Origin: Algoriphagus aquimarinus
GTDB taxonomy: Bacteria; Bacteroidota; Bacteroidia; Cytophagales; Cyclobacteriaceae
Reading direction: 5' to 3'
DNA: 64,000 bases
Assembly: GCF_007997215.1 (NCBI RefSeq)
Contig: NZ_VORW01000001.1
Location: 434,001-498,000, forward strand
Position numbers and translations under genes: made by a program. Numbering within the stretch: position 1 is the first letter of the stretch; every line of letters begins with the position of its first letter. This document shows positions 52,079 through 59,305 of this stretch, piece by piece. The notes under the pieces are model-generated. The model did no database searches and was not told the DNA's origin. It was given only the letters and a program-made list of their open reading frames with translations.

Positions 52079-52978
52079 TTAGAAGTATCCGACTTTCTTT
52101 CTTTTCTCCATCGCGGCTTCGGATCTCTTGTCATCGATTCTAGCACCACGTTCGGAGATGGAAGAGTCTCTGATTTCTCCGACCACATCATCCAACGATA
52201 CGGCTTCCGAAAACACTGCAGCAGTACAAGTCATGTCACCTACAGTTCTGAATCGTACCATTTTTACCAATACTTCTTCGTGGGCTTCTCTAAACACATG
52301 CTCATTGGCAGTCCAGATCATCCCGTCACGAAGGAATACCTCGCGCTCATGCGCAAAGTAGATCGAAGGGATTTCAATATTTTCAGTTTTGATATACTCC
52401 CAAACATCCAATTCGGTCCAGTTAGAAATCGGGAAACAACGTACATTCTGGCCATTATGGATTTTACCATTTAGCATATCAAAAAGCTCTGGACGCTGAT
52501 TTTTCTCATCCCACTGACCAAAGTCATCTCGTACTGAGAAAACTCTTTCTTTCGCTCTAGCCTTTTCCTCATCTCTTCTTGCTCCGCCGATACATGCATC
52601 AAATTTGAATTCTTCGATCGCATCCAAAAGCGTGGTAGTCTGAAGAGAATTTCGGCTGGAATATCTTCCTCGCTCTTCACGAACTTTCCCCTGATCAATA
52701 GAATCCTGCACATTCCGCACGATCAGCTCCAATCCAAGTTCTTCTACAAGCCTATCTCTAAACTCTATGGTTTCAGGGAAATTATGACCCGTATCCACGT
52801 GCAATAAAGGGAAAGGAATTCTCGCTGGGTAGAAAGCTTTTTGAGCCAGTCTAACTAGCGTAATCGAGTCTTTTCCTCCAGAAAAAAGCAAAACTGGACG
52901 CTCAAATTGCGCTGCCACTTCACGAATGATGTGGATCGATTCTGCTTCTTTTGGATTAGGTATTAATAGGTTGTTCAT
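52079..52978 (-). CDS. cysD: Sulfate adenylyltransferase subunit 2
   Basis: A 299-residue ATP-pyrophosphatase-fold subunit that forms adenosine 5'-phosphosulfate from sulfate and ATP. The PP-loop SGGKDSITLVRLA is in the first third, with FPLLHVDTGHNFPETIEFRD and GGARRDEEKARAKERVFS following. It ends in MEKRKKVGYF. It partners with CysN, encoded downstream. The next upstream gene is cysH, separated by a 127-base spacer with repeats. Confidence 0.96.
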   Translation of the reverse strand: MNNLLIPNPKEAESIHIIREVAAQFERPVLLFSGGKDSITLVRLAQKAFYPARIPFPLLHVDTGHNFPETIEFRDRLVEELGLELIVRNVQDSIDQGKVREERGRYSSRNSLQTTTLLDAIEEFKFDACIGGARRDEEKARAKERVFSVRDDFGQWDEKNQRPELFDMLNGKIHNGQNVRCFPISNWTELDVWEYIKTENIEIPSIYFAHEREVFLRDGMIWTANEHVFREAHEEVLVKMVRFRTVGDMTCTAAVFSEAVSLDDVVGEIRDSSISERGARIDDKRSEAAMEKRKKVGYF

Positions 52979-53046
52979 GATATTTATTAATTACGAAGTA
53001 CGATTTACGAGCTCAAATTGCACTTCAAATTTTATCTTTAAATTGT

Positions 53047-53106
53047 CTTCGACTTCGCTCAGACTGACTGCCCTTTCTTATGTCTTGAGTCTAAAATCTT
53101 GAGTCT
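53047..53106. repeat. cysD-cysH spacer: dispersed repeat copy 3 and TCAAGA-type repeat
   Basis: CTTCGACTTCGCTCAGACTG-type sequence (53047-53068) is the third copy of the repeat seen at 50619 and 52040. TCTTGAGTCTAAAATCTTGA (53083-53102), ending next to the cysH stop codon, is an inverted copy of the repeat family at 47522. Confidence 0.55.
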
Positions 53107-53810
53107 TACTTGGCATGTAAGCCGCACTCTTTTTTCGAATCTTCCCACCACCAGCGACCAGCGCGGGCATCTTCGCCTTCCATAATCGCTCGTGTACATG
53201 GCGCACAGCCTATGCTGATGAAGCCTTGGTCATGTAGCGGATTATATGGAATGTTCTTCTCGGCTATGTATGCTATCATCCGGTCAAAAGTCCAATCCAG
53301 TAGGGGATTATACTTAATGATCTGATTGGCTTCGTCCCATTCGATGCGTTTCATATCGCTACGATTGGCAGATTGTTCAGCGCGAAGCCCTGTAATCCAA
53401 ATTTCATTTCCTGCTAAAGCTCTTCTAAGAGGCTCCACCTTGCGGACAAAGCAGCAAGACTTTCTATTTTCTACCGAGTCATAAAACCCGTTGATTCCAA
53501 TTTCAGAAACCAGTTTTTCTACAGAATCAGTAGTAGGATAATATACTTTGATGTTTTGCTTGTATTTAGCTTCAGTTCTAGATAGCAAGTCTAATGTCTC
53601 TGGAAAAAGTCTCCCTGTGTCCAGAGAAAAGATCTTTACAGGAATATTCCCGCTAGCGATCAACTGAGTGATCACCTGATCTTCCTGACCTAGAGAGGTA
53701 GAAAAAGTGACTTTGCCAGGAAATAAATCTACGATCAAAGCCAATCCTTCTTGTGCACTCAGTTGCTCCAACTGAGCTTCTAACTCATGCATATTTTTTC
53801 TCTGTGTCAT
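53106..53810 (-). CDS. cysH: Adenylyl-sulfate (APS) reductase, assimilatory iron-sulfur type
   Basis: A 234-residue thioredoxin-dependent reductase that turns APS into sulfite. Unlike E. coli PAPS reductase it has the cluster motif C119-C120 (RKSCCFVRK) and C202-x2-C205 (CAPC), which bind [4Fe-4S], plus the catalytic C229 in KECGLH. Presence of that cluster marks it as using APS directly, in agreement with the absence of a cysC gene. FSTSLGQEDQVITQ and GLRAEQSANR are also conserved. The ATG overlaps the end of the upstream DUF2061 gene by 26 bases; a second ATG six codons in (53792) is possible. Confidence 0.94.
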   Translation of the reverse strand: MTQRKNMHELEAQLEQLSAQEGLALIVDLFPGKVTFSTSLGQEDQVITQLIASGNIPVKIFSLDTGRLFPETLDLLSRTEAKYKQNIKVYYPTTDSVEKLVSEIGINGFYDSVENRKSCCFVRKVEPLRRALAGNEIWITGLRAEQSANRSDMKRIEWDEANQIIKYNPLLDWTFDRMIAYIAEKNIPYNPLHDQGFISIGCAPCTRAIMEGEDARAGRWWWEDSKKECGLHAK

Positions 53811-54057
53811 TGGATTCTACTTTGGAGACGCTTTCCCAAGCTCGCTCATGGAAATAATACAGGATGATTTTTGAGAAGACCTCAACAGATCCAATGGACA
53901 GTGCCATTACTAACTGACCCGTCACGAAATACGAGATAATAATCGTATCGATCGTACCGACAATTCTCCAAGAGATCGACTTAAGCATGCTCTTCGCATT
54001 GCTATCTTTTCCGGGCTTGCTGGCAAACAGCTTTTTAAGTGGTTGGTCTAAAATCAT
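53785..54057 (-). CDS. DUF2061 family small membrane protein
   Basis: A 90-residue inner membrane protein with two hydrophobic helices (about 30-48, GTIDTIIISYFVTGQLVMA, and 49-68). KSMLKSISWRIVGTIDTI is the DUF2061 signature. Such proteins are commonly found next to cysteine and sulfate assimilation genes, sometimes fused to them, but their role is not established; sulfate entry or membrane association of APS metabolism has been suggested by context. It is the first gene of the cluster, preceded by the predicted operator-promoter, and overlaps cysH. Confidence 0.85.
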   Translation of the reverse strand: MILDQPLKKLFASKPGKDSNAKSMLKSISWRIVGTIDTIIISYFVTGQLVMALSIGSVEVFSKIILYYFHERAWESVSKVESNDTEKKYA

Positions 54058-54082
54058 ACTGGTTTCATACGAGTTTGAAACC

Positions 54083-54120
54083 CAAAAGTATACAAACCCT
54101 ATTTAATTTATAGGGTTTGT
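54083..54120 (-). promoter_or_regulatory. Predicted operator and promoter of the sulfate-assimilation cluster
   Basis: ACAAACCCTA (54092-54101) and TAGGGTTTGT (54111-54120) form a perfect 10-bp inverted repeat with a 9-base A+T spacer. On the - strand TACTTTTG (54083-54090) matches TAnnTTTG and lies 26 bases before the ATG of the first gene. The dyad covers the -33 region. The stem is not followed by a T-run, so a terminator function for the preceding Rrf2 gene is less likely. Recognition by the Rrf2 protein is inferred. Confidence 0.5.
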
Positions 54121-54132
54121 TATAAAAAAAAT

Positions 54133-54549
54133 TTACTCTTCTTTTAAGATATCTTCTAAACTCTTGTTTTCCAGTATCTTAAGAGTCTCGTCTCTGACTT
54201 GGATCATTACTCTATTTATCCCACAAACAGCCTCATTTACACACTCAGCACAGGGCTCATAGTAATTTAAGCTCACACAAGGAAGCATGGCAATCGGTCC
54301 GTCTAGCAATCTGATCACACGAGAAAGAGGAATGTCTTTGGGTTCTTTGATCAGGTAATAGCCTCCACCTTTTCCTTTTTTGCTTCCAAGCATGCCAGCC
54401 TTCTTGAGTTCGAGTAAGATATTCTCCAAGAACTTATGAGAAATCCCATACTCCTCGGCAATCTCCTGGATTAGCACTGTCTTCTCATCCTTATGCTTGC
54501 CTAAATAGGTCAAAGCATGCAAGGCGTATTTTGTCTTTTTAGAAAGCAT
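54133..54549 (-). CDS. Rrf2-family transcriptional regulator with Cys-rich sensor segment
   Basis: A 138-residue dimeric DNA-binding protein. ATG 54549 (MLSKKTKYALHALTYLG) is preferred over a TTG two codons upstream. The winged helix includes QEIAEEYGISHKFLENILLE and the wing KKGKGGGYYL. The loop that holds an iron-sulfur cluster in IscR has here C91, C100, C103 and C109 (CVSLNYYEPCAECVNEAVC), so cluster binding is plausible but with different spacing. The sulfate genes begin 75 bases downstream of its stop codon, and the position points to control of sulfur assimilation, like the CymR-type Rrf2 proteins. htpG lies upstream with a terminator between. Confidence 0.9.
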   Translation of the reverse strand: MLSKKTKYALHALTYLGKHKDEKTVLIQEIAEEYGISHKFLENILLELKKAGMLGSKKGKGGGYYLIKEPKDIPLSRVIRLLDGPIAMLPCVSLNYYEPCAECVNEAVCGINRVMIQVRDETLKILENKSLEDILKEE

Positions 54550-54614
54550 AAACAAAAATAAGCTTTTTCAGGGAATACCCTAGTACGGAAGTAGGCTTTA
54601 ATAGATATGACAAA

Positions 54615-54644
54615 AAAAACGGGTATGAAACCATACCCGTTTAA
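54615..54644 (-). terminator. Rho-independent terminator after htpG
   Basis: AAACGGGTATG (54617-54627) pairs with CATACCCGTTT (54632-54642), loop of four, and the A-run 54612-54619 is a T-run on the - strand. It lies about 25 bases after the htpG stop. Confidence 0.85.
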
Positions 54645-54668
54645 CTATTTATAATGAATCGTTACTAT

Positions 54669-56555
54669 TTAAAGCAATTCCACACTTCTCTTTACAAAGG
54701 CAGTCAAGTCTTTGCCTTTTAGCAAGCCTTGGGACAGAAGTGCTAGATCAAATGACTGTTTAGCTATTTTGATCTTTTCCTCTTCGGTTGCTGCCTTCAG
54801 TACTTTGTCCACCGCAGGGTGATTCCCGTTAATAGCGACTTTGTAAGCGTCAGGAAGTGAGCCGTAGAAGCCCATTCCTCCGCCACCAGTGGCAGCCATT
54901 TCTTTCATTCTGCGCATGAATTCTTCCATAGTTATCGTCACTGGAAGTTCCTCAGGGCTTAAACCTTCCACTTCTACCGTGTAAGTCTTGTTGTTGATCG
55001 CTTTGTCGAAGATTTCCTTCACTTCCTTGCTCTGATCTTCAGTTAGTAAGTTGGCGTAAGTCTCGTCCTTCTGGATCAGTTTCTCAGCTACATCAGCATC
55101 TACACGCTTCAGTTGAGTTTTCTCCAGCTTGGATTCCAAGTTTTGGATAAAGTGACTGTCAATCGGTGAATCCATCACCAAGACATCGTAGTCTTTTTTA
55201 TTGGCAGATTGAATGAAACTATCCTGCTTGTCCAAATCAGTTGCATATAAGATGACCGCTTGATCATTTTTATCTGTTTGGTTCGGCTTTATTTTAGACT
55301 GGTATTCTTCGATAGTGAAGAACTCCCCATTGGTATTCTTAAGCAAAGCGAAGTCTTTTCCTTTCTCATAGAATTTATCCTCGGAGATCATACCGTATTT
55401 AACGAAAAGTCCGATATCGCCCCATTTCTGCTCGTAAGCCTTTCTGTCTTTTTTGTAAAGCTCAGCAAGCTTATCCGCTACTTTCTTGGTGATGTATGAA
55501 TTGATTTTCTTCACGTTGCTATCAGCCTGCAAAAAGCTTCTGGAAACGTTCAAAGGAATGTCCGGAGAGTCAATCACGCCATGAAGCAACATCAAGAACT
55601 CAGGAACGATGTCTTTCACCTCGTCCGTGATAAACACTTGACGGCTATATAGCTTGATCTTATTTCTCTGAAGTTCGAATTCATTTTTCACTTTAGGGAA
55701 ATACAAAACCCCAGTCAAGTTGAATGGATAATCCACATTCAGGTGAATCCAGAAAAGTGGATCCTCAGACATTGGATACAGCTCCTTGTAGAACTTCAAG
55801 TAATCCTCATCAGTCAAATCACTTGGAGACTTAGTCCAGATTGGGGCAGTGGTATTGATGAAATTATCAACTTCTACTGACTTCCATTTCTTCTCGCCTT
55901 TGTCATCCACACCATCTTCTACAGATTCGGTTTTTGTGCCAAACTTGATTGGAACAGGAAGGAACTTCGCATATTTGTCCAAAATCCCCTGAAGTTTCCA
56001 CTTATCCAGGAATTCTTCAGAATCGCTATTGACATGAAGGATAATGGTCGTTCCACGTTCTTTTCTATCTCCTTGAGAAATTTCAAAGGAAGTAGAACCG
56101 TCACAAGTCCACTTAGCAGCTTCTGCGCCTTCTTGGTAAGAAAGCGTATTGATTTCTACGGTGTCAGCGACCATGAATGCCGAGTAGAACCCAAGACCAA
56201 ACTTACCGATGATCTCATTGGCGTCCTTTGCATCCTTGAATTTCTCTACGAATTCCTCAGCACCTGAAAAAGCCACTTGGTTGATGTACTTTTTTATTTC
56301 CTCAGCAGTCATCCCAAGACCGCGGTCAGAGATGGTGATGGTTTTCGCTTTCTCATCAAAACTCACTTCCACCGTAGTGTCACCAAGTTCGCCTGTGTAC
56401 TGACCTAATGTCGCTAAACGCTTGATTTTTTGAGTTGCATCAACAGCGTTAGAAACAAGTTCTCTTAGAAAAATCTCGTTATCAGAATAGAGAAACTTCT
56501 TGATAATCGGGAAAATGTTCTCGGTATGAATCGAGATCGTGCCTTTTTCCTGCAT
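54669..56555 (-). CDS. htpG: Molecular chaperone HtpG (Hsp90)
   Basis: A 628-residue cytosolic Hsp90. The GHKL ATP-binding N-domain has LRELVSNAVDATQKIKRLA, SDRGLGMTAEEIKKYINQVA and KFGLGFYSAFMVADTVEI. The middle domain carries YSRQVFITDEVKDIVPEFLM and IDSPDIPLNVSRSFLQAD with the catalytic Arg, and the C-terminal dimerisation domain closes the protein. No eukaryotic charged linker is present. It is transcribed alone. The 421-base region upstream contains a repeat pair. Confidence 0.97.
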   Translation of the reverse strand: MQEKGTISIHTENIFPIIKKFLYSDNEIFLRELVSNAVDATQKIKRLATLGQYTGELGDTTVEVSFDEKAKTITISDRGLGMTAEEIKKYINQVAFSGAEEFVEKFKDAKDANEIIGKFGLGFYSAFMVADTVEINTLSYQEGAEAAKWTCDGSTSFEISQGDRKERGTTIILHVNSDSEEFLDKWKLQGILDKYAKFLPVPIKFGTKTESVEDGVDDKGEKKWKSVEVDNFINTTAPIWTKSPSDLTDEDYLKFYKELYPMSEDPLFWIHLNVDYPFNLTGVLYFPKVKNEFELQRNKIKLYSRQVFITDEVKDIVPEFLMLLHGVIDSPDIPLNVSRSFLQADSNVKKINSYITKKVADKLAELYKKDRKAYEQKWGDIGLFVKYGMISEDKFYEKGKDFALLKNTNGEFFTIEEYQSKIKPNQTDKNDQAVILYATDLDKQDSFIQSANKKDYDVLVMDSPIDSHFIQNLESKLEKTQLKRVDADVAEKLIQKDETYANLLTEDQSKEVKEIFDKAINNKTYTVEVEGLSPEELPVTITMEEFMRRMKEMAATGGGGMGFYGSLPDAYKVAINGNHPAVDKVLKAATEEEKIKIAKQSFDLALLSQGLLKGKDLTAFVKRSVELL

Positions 56556-56977
56556 GGCTATAAATTAGTTTAGTTAAACACAATGTTTGTCGGGCAGAGA
56601 ATTGCAACTGTTGTTCCAAAGAAGTTTTGGTGTCAATTTGGCAGTTTCGATTTTGGATATACGATTTCGCATTTGCTACAGAATTAACCATGAGCTTCAT
56701 TATAGAGATCTAGATTTAGCCAGACTTTACAACTTTTCCATCTTAAAACTCACCGATTCCCCTACCAATCACGGATTATGTTTTTTACTGGAAATCGTGT
56801 CAGTCCGAGCGAAGTCGAGGGCAATGAAAAAAGAGGTTTCGACTTCGCTCAGCCTGACACCGCCATCTCACTTTTGTAAATTTCAAATTTTTATTACTTA
56901 AAGTGACGCAATAGAATTTTTCAATCTTCCAATCCACCACGGCGGACAAGTTTTTACAATCCTCTTATCTTTGGAGC
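56556..56977. repeat. htpG-ccmB spacer with an inverted pair of dispersed repeats (copies 4 and 5)
   Basis: A 422-base spacer between divergently transcribed htpG and ccmB. GTCAGTCCGAGCGAAGTCGA (56799-56818) and, inverted 20 bases further, TTTCGACTTCGCTCAGCCTG followed by ACAC (56838-56861) make a long imperfect hairpin. The same word family lies in three spacers of the sulfate cluster. The rest of the spacer has no convincing gene; some of it is lower-complexity A+T-rich sequence. Confidence 0.6.
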
Positions 56978-57643
56978 ATGTGGAAAGAAATCTCGGTTCT
57001 GATCAGTAAGGAAGTCACCCTGGAGTGGCGACAGAAATTCGCGCTGAATGGGATTTTACTTTATGTAGTTTCGGCAGTTTTCATCACTTACTTAAGTGTG
57101 GGTGCCAAGCAGGGAAATATTTCCTCTCCAACTTGGAATGCCCTTTATTGGATAATTATTCTTTTTTCGGCTGTGAATGCCGTAGCTAAAAGCTTTGTGC
57201 AAGAGCACCAAGGCCGCCAACTTTATTATTACATGATTGCTTCTCCTGAGGCGATTATCCTTTCGAAGATCATCTACAATACTGGTCTAACACTGATCCT
57301 AGCACTTTTGGGCTATGGAGTTTTTTCAGTGATATTAGGAAATCCAGTCCAGGATCAAGGCTTATTTATCCTGAATTTAGTACTGGGAGCAATGGGTTTT
57401 TCGGCCAGCTTAACTATGGTAAGCGGTATTGCTTCCAAAGCGGGAAATAATGCAACCCTGATGGCTATTCTGAGCTTTCCGGTCATTATCCCAATTTTAT
57501 TAATGGCCATTCGTATTTCCAAAAATGCCATGGATGGACTGGATTGGAACGTAAGTATGGATAAACTCATCACACTTTTAGCGATCAATGCCATCGTAGC
57601 CGTGACGGGATATATTCTGTTTCCTTATTTGTGGAGGTCTTGA
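56978..57643 (+). CDS. ccmB: Heme exporter protein CcmB
   Basis: A 221-residue inner membrane protein with six hydrophobic helices. The start MWKEISVLISKEVTLEWRQK is typical of CcmB, followed by FSAVNAVAKSFVQEHQGRQLYYYMI and the NATLMAILSFPVIIPILLM stretch. It is the permease of the CcmABCD complex that releases heme-loaded CcmE. The ATPase gene ccmA is not in the window and is not adjacent, as htpG lies upstream on the opposite strand. The next ccm gene follows after a 195-base spacer with its own promoter-like box. Confidence 0.92.
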   Translation: MWKEISVLISKEVTLEWRQKFALNGILLYVVSAVFITYLSVGAKQGNISSPTWNALYWIIILFSAVNAVAKSFVQEHQGRQLYYYMIASPEAIILSKIIYNTGLTLILALLGYGVFSVILGNPVQDQGLFILNLVLGAMGFSASLTMVSGIASKAGNNATLMAILSFPVIIPILLMAIRISKNAMDGLDWNVSMDKLITLLAINAIVAVTGYILFPYLWRS

Positions 57644-57806
57644 GATTGAAAGATTGGAAGATTTGAAAATTGACTCCATAGAAAGTCTGAGATAAATAAT
57701 AATGCTTGAAGTTCTTTGGAACTCGTACTTCGCAAATCGTAATTCTAAATTTCTCCAACCGGTTAAAAGACTTCACAAAAAGCGCCGTTTTCAGGAACTT
57801 ATGCCT

Positions 57807-57814
57807 TATTTTTG
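57807..57814 (+). promoter_or_regulatory. Candidate -7 element for ccmC and downstream genes
   Basis: TATTTTTG followed by C matches TAnnTTTG, 25 bases before the ccmC ATG. No clear -33 box. Confidence 0.4.
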
Positions 57815-57838
57815 CGCTTGAATTAGCAAAAATACCTT

Positions 57839-58513
57839 ATGCGCCAATCCTGGTGGAAAATTCTTGCAATTGCCCTGCTGCTATACACGCTGATCGCAGG
57901 CTTGCTGATGGAAGCGCCACGACTTCCTATCCTCAACGAAACGATTCGTGCTCTTCATTTTCACGTAACCATGTGGTTCGGGATGATACTCATGCTGGTA
58001 GTGGCTGTTTATTATAGTATTAAATACCTTCGAACCAATGATATCAGAAATGATGATTTGGCGATAGAATTCACCAACTCAGCAATTCTATTCGGTGTAC
58101 TTGGAATAGTAACTGGTATGCTTTGGGCTAAGTTTACTTGGGGAGATTACTGGAGCGGCGATCCAAAGCAGAATGCAGCGGCCATCGGAATTCTGATGTA
58201 TTTCGCTTATTTAATTCTAAGAAATTCACTGACTGATTCTCAGCAGAGAGCTCGAATCGGAGCCATTTATAACATATTCGCCTTTGCGGCTTTTATTCCT
58301 CTTATCTTCGTATTACCAAGATTAACAGACAGTTTACACCCAGGAAATGGTGGAAATCCAGGCTTCAATGCCTATGATTTAGATTCCAAACTTCGGGCGG
58401 TTTTCTATCCTGCGATTATTGGATGGACACTCTTAGGCTCCTGGATCGCAACTGTACGCGTCAGAATGCGTAGGGTGGAGAGGACAATAGAAGACAGAAT
58501 GATTAATTCCTGA
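57839..58513 (+). CDS. ccmC: Cytochrome c maturation heme protein CcmC
   Basis: A 224-residue membrane protein of the heme handling protein superfamily with six helices. It has the tryptophan-rich motif KFTWGDYWSGDPKQNAAAIG, and flanking His residues (HFHVTMWFGM and the later region ...) that serve as heme ligands. CcmC loads heme onto CcmE. The motif WGDYWSGDPKQ is the Bacteroidota form of WGxxWxWD. It follows ccmB and precedes ccmD-like, ccmE and ccmF on the same strand. Confidence 0.9.
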   Translation: MRQSWWKILAIALLLYTLIAGLLMEAPRLPILNETIRALHFHVTMWFGMILMLVVAVYYSIKYLRTNDIRNDDLAIEFTNSAILFGVLGIVTGMLWAKFTWGDYWSGDPKQNAAAIGILMYFAYLILRNSLTDSQQRARIGAIYNIFAFAAFIPLIFVLPRLTDSLHPGNGGNPGFNAYDLDSKLRAVFYPAIIGWTLLGSWIATVRVRMRRVERTIEDRMINS

Positions 58514-58607
58514 TTGATGAAATCGAGCATGTTGCGAACAACACAAATTGGAATGATAATAAACCATGCGAGATTCCATGTGGCCAATTCAAATCAATTT
58601 TAAACAC

Positions 58608-58850
58608 ATGAAAAAATTATTAACTATAGCTCTTTTGGTTTTCAGTCTTTCTGCTTTGGCACAAGAGAAAATCCCAGTAACGGAAGCTGACTACAGCAAT
58701 AACGATGTAGAGATGGCAGATCTGATGCGATCAAATGGTAAAATTTACGTTTTGGTAGGCGTCATGGTGATCATATTCGCAGGTATCACAGTCTACCTGA
58801 TTGGGACAGATCGCAAGATCAGCAAACTTGAAAAAAATCTTCATTCCTAA
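58608..58850 (+). CDS. CcmD-like small membrane protein
   Basis: An 80-residue protein. The ATG at 58608 (MKKLLTIALLVFSLSALAQE) gives a signal peptide-like helix; an upstream ATG at 58566 is not needed. A second helix follows (SNGKIYVLVGVMVIIFAGIT, VYLIG), and a short charged tail TDRKISKLEKNLHS. This is the usual CcmD pattern of a short helix with basic cytosolic end, but the predicted cleavable signal is unlike E. coli CcmD. Its place between ccmC and ccmE supports the assignment. It probably stabilises the CcmABC complex. Confidence 0.7.
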   Translation: MKKLLTIALLVFSLSALAQEKIPVTEADYSNNDVEMADLMRSNGKIYVLVGVMVIIFAGITVYLIGTDRKISKLEKNLHS

Positions 58851-58862
58851 AATTATAAACAC

Positions 58863-59279
58863 ATGAAAAAAGGACATATAATAGGATTAGGAATCATAGC
58901 CATAGCAATTGTAATCATTATGACTTCGATCGGTGATGCAAGTAGCTACGAAAGCTTCACTACGGCAAAGGAAATGAAGCAGAGTGGAGAGGATAACGCT
59001 ATCCACGTGGTAGGTCATCTCAAGAAAGATGCTAGTGGAGAAGTGACCGGCTTAAATGTTCGGGAGGATAAAGTTTCCTTCACTTTTATGCTTGTAGACA
59101 ATGAAGGAGTAGAGCAAGAAGTATTTTACAATGAGCCAGTACCAGCAGATTTCACCCGCTCGGAATCCGTAGTAGTAATCGGTTCTTATAAGAATGATGA
59201 AATATTTATTGCCGATAAAATACTGATGAAATGCCCGTCTAAATACCAGGAAACTGAAGTGCAGACGGCAGGTATGTGA
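58863..59279 (+). CDS. ccmE: Cytochrome c maturation protein CcmE, Cys-type
   Basis: A 138-residue heme chaperone with one N-terminal membrane helix (about 6-22, IIGLGIIAIAIVIIMTS) and a periplasmic beta-barrel. In the usual CcmE the covalent heme site is H-x3-Y. In this protein the same place reads C124-P-S-K-Y128 (KILMKCPSKYQE), a Cys-x3-Tyr type. The region FTFMLVDNEGVEQEVFYN and the preceding GHLKKDASGEVTGL are family-like. It is cotranscribed with ccmC, the ccmD-like gene and ccmF. The variant is known from archaea and some anaerobic bacteria; I treat it as functional. Confidence 0.92.
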   Translation: MKKGHIIGLGIIAIAIVIIMTSIGDASSYESFTTAKEMKQSGEDNAIHVVGHLKKDASGEVTGLNVREDKVSFTFMLVDNEGVEQEVFYNEPVPADFTRSESVVVIGSYKNDEIFIADKILMKCPSKYQETEVQTAGM

Positions 59280-59305
59280 GTTAGAGCAGTTACAATAAAA
59301 AATCC

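Noticed and set aside
54091..54120. Dyad before the sulfate cluster as a terminator of the Rrf2 gene
   Set aside because: No T-run follows on the - strand (TATACTTTTGGG comes next) and the promoter element overlaps; operator fits better.
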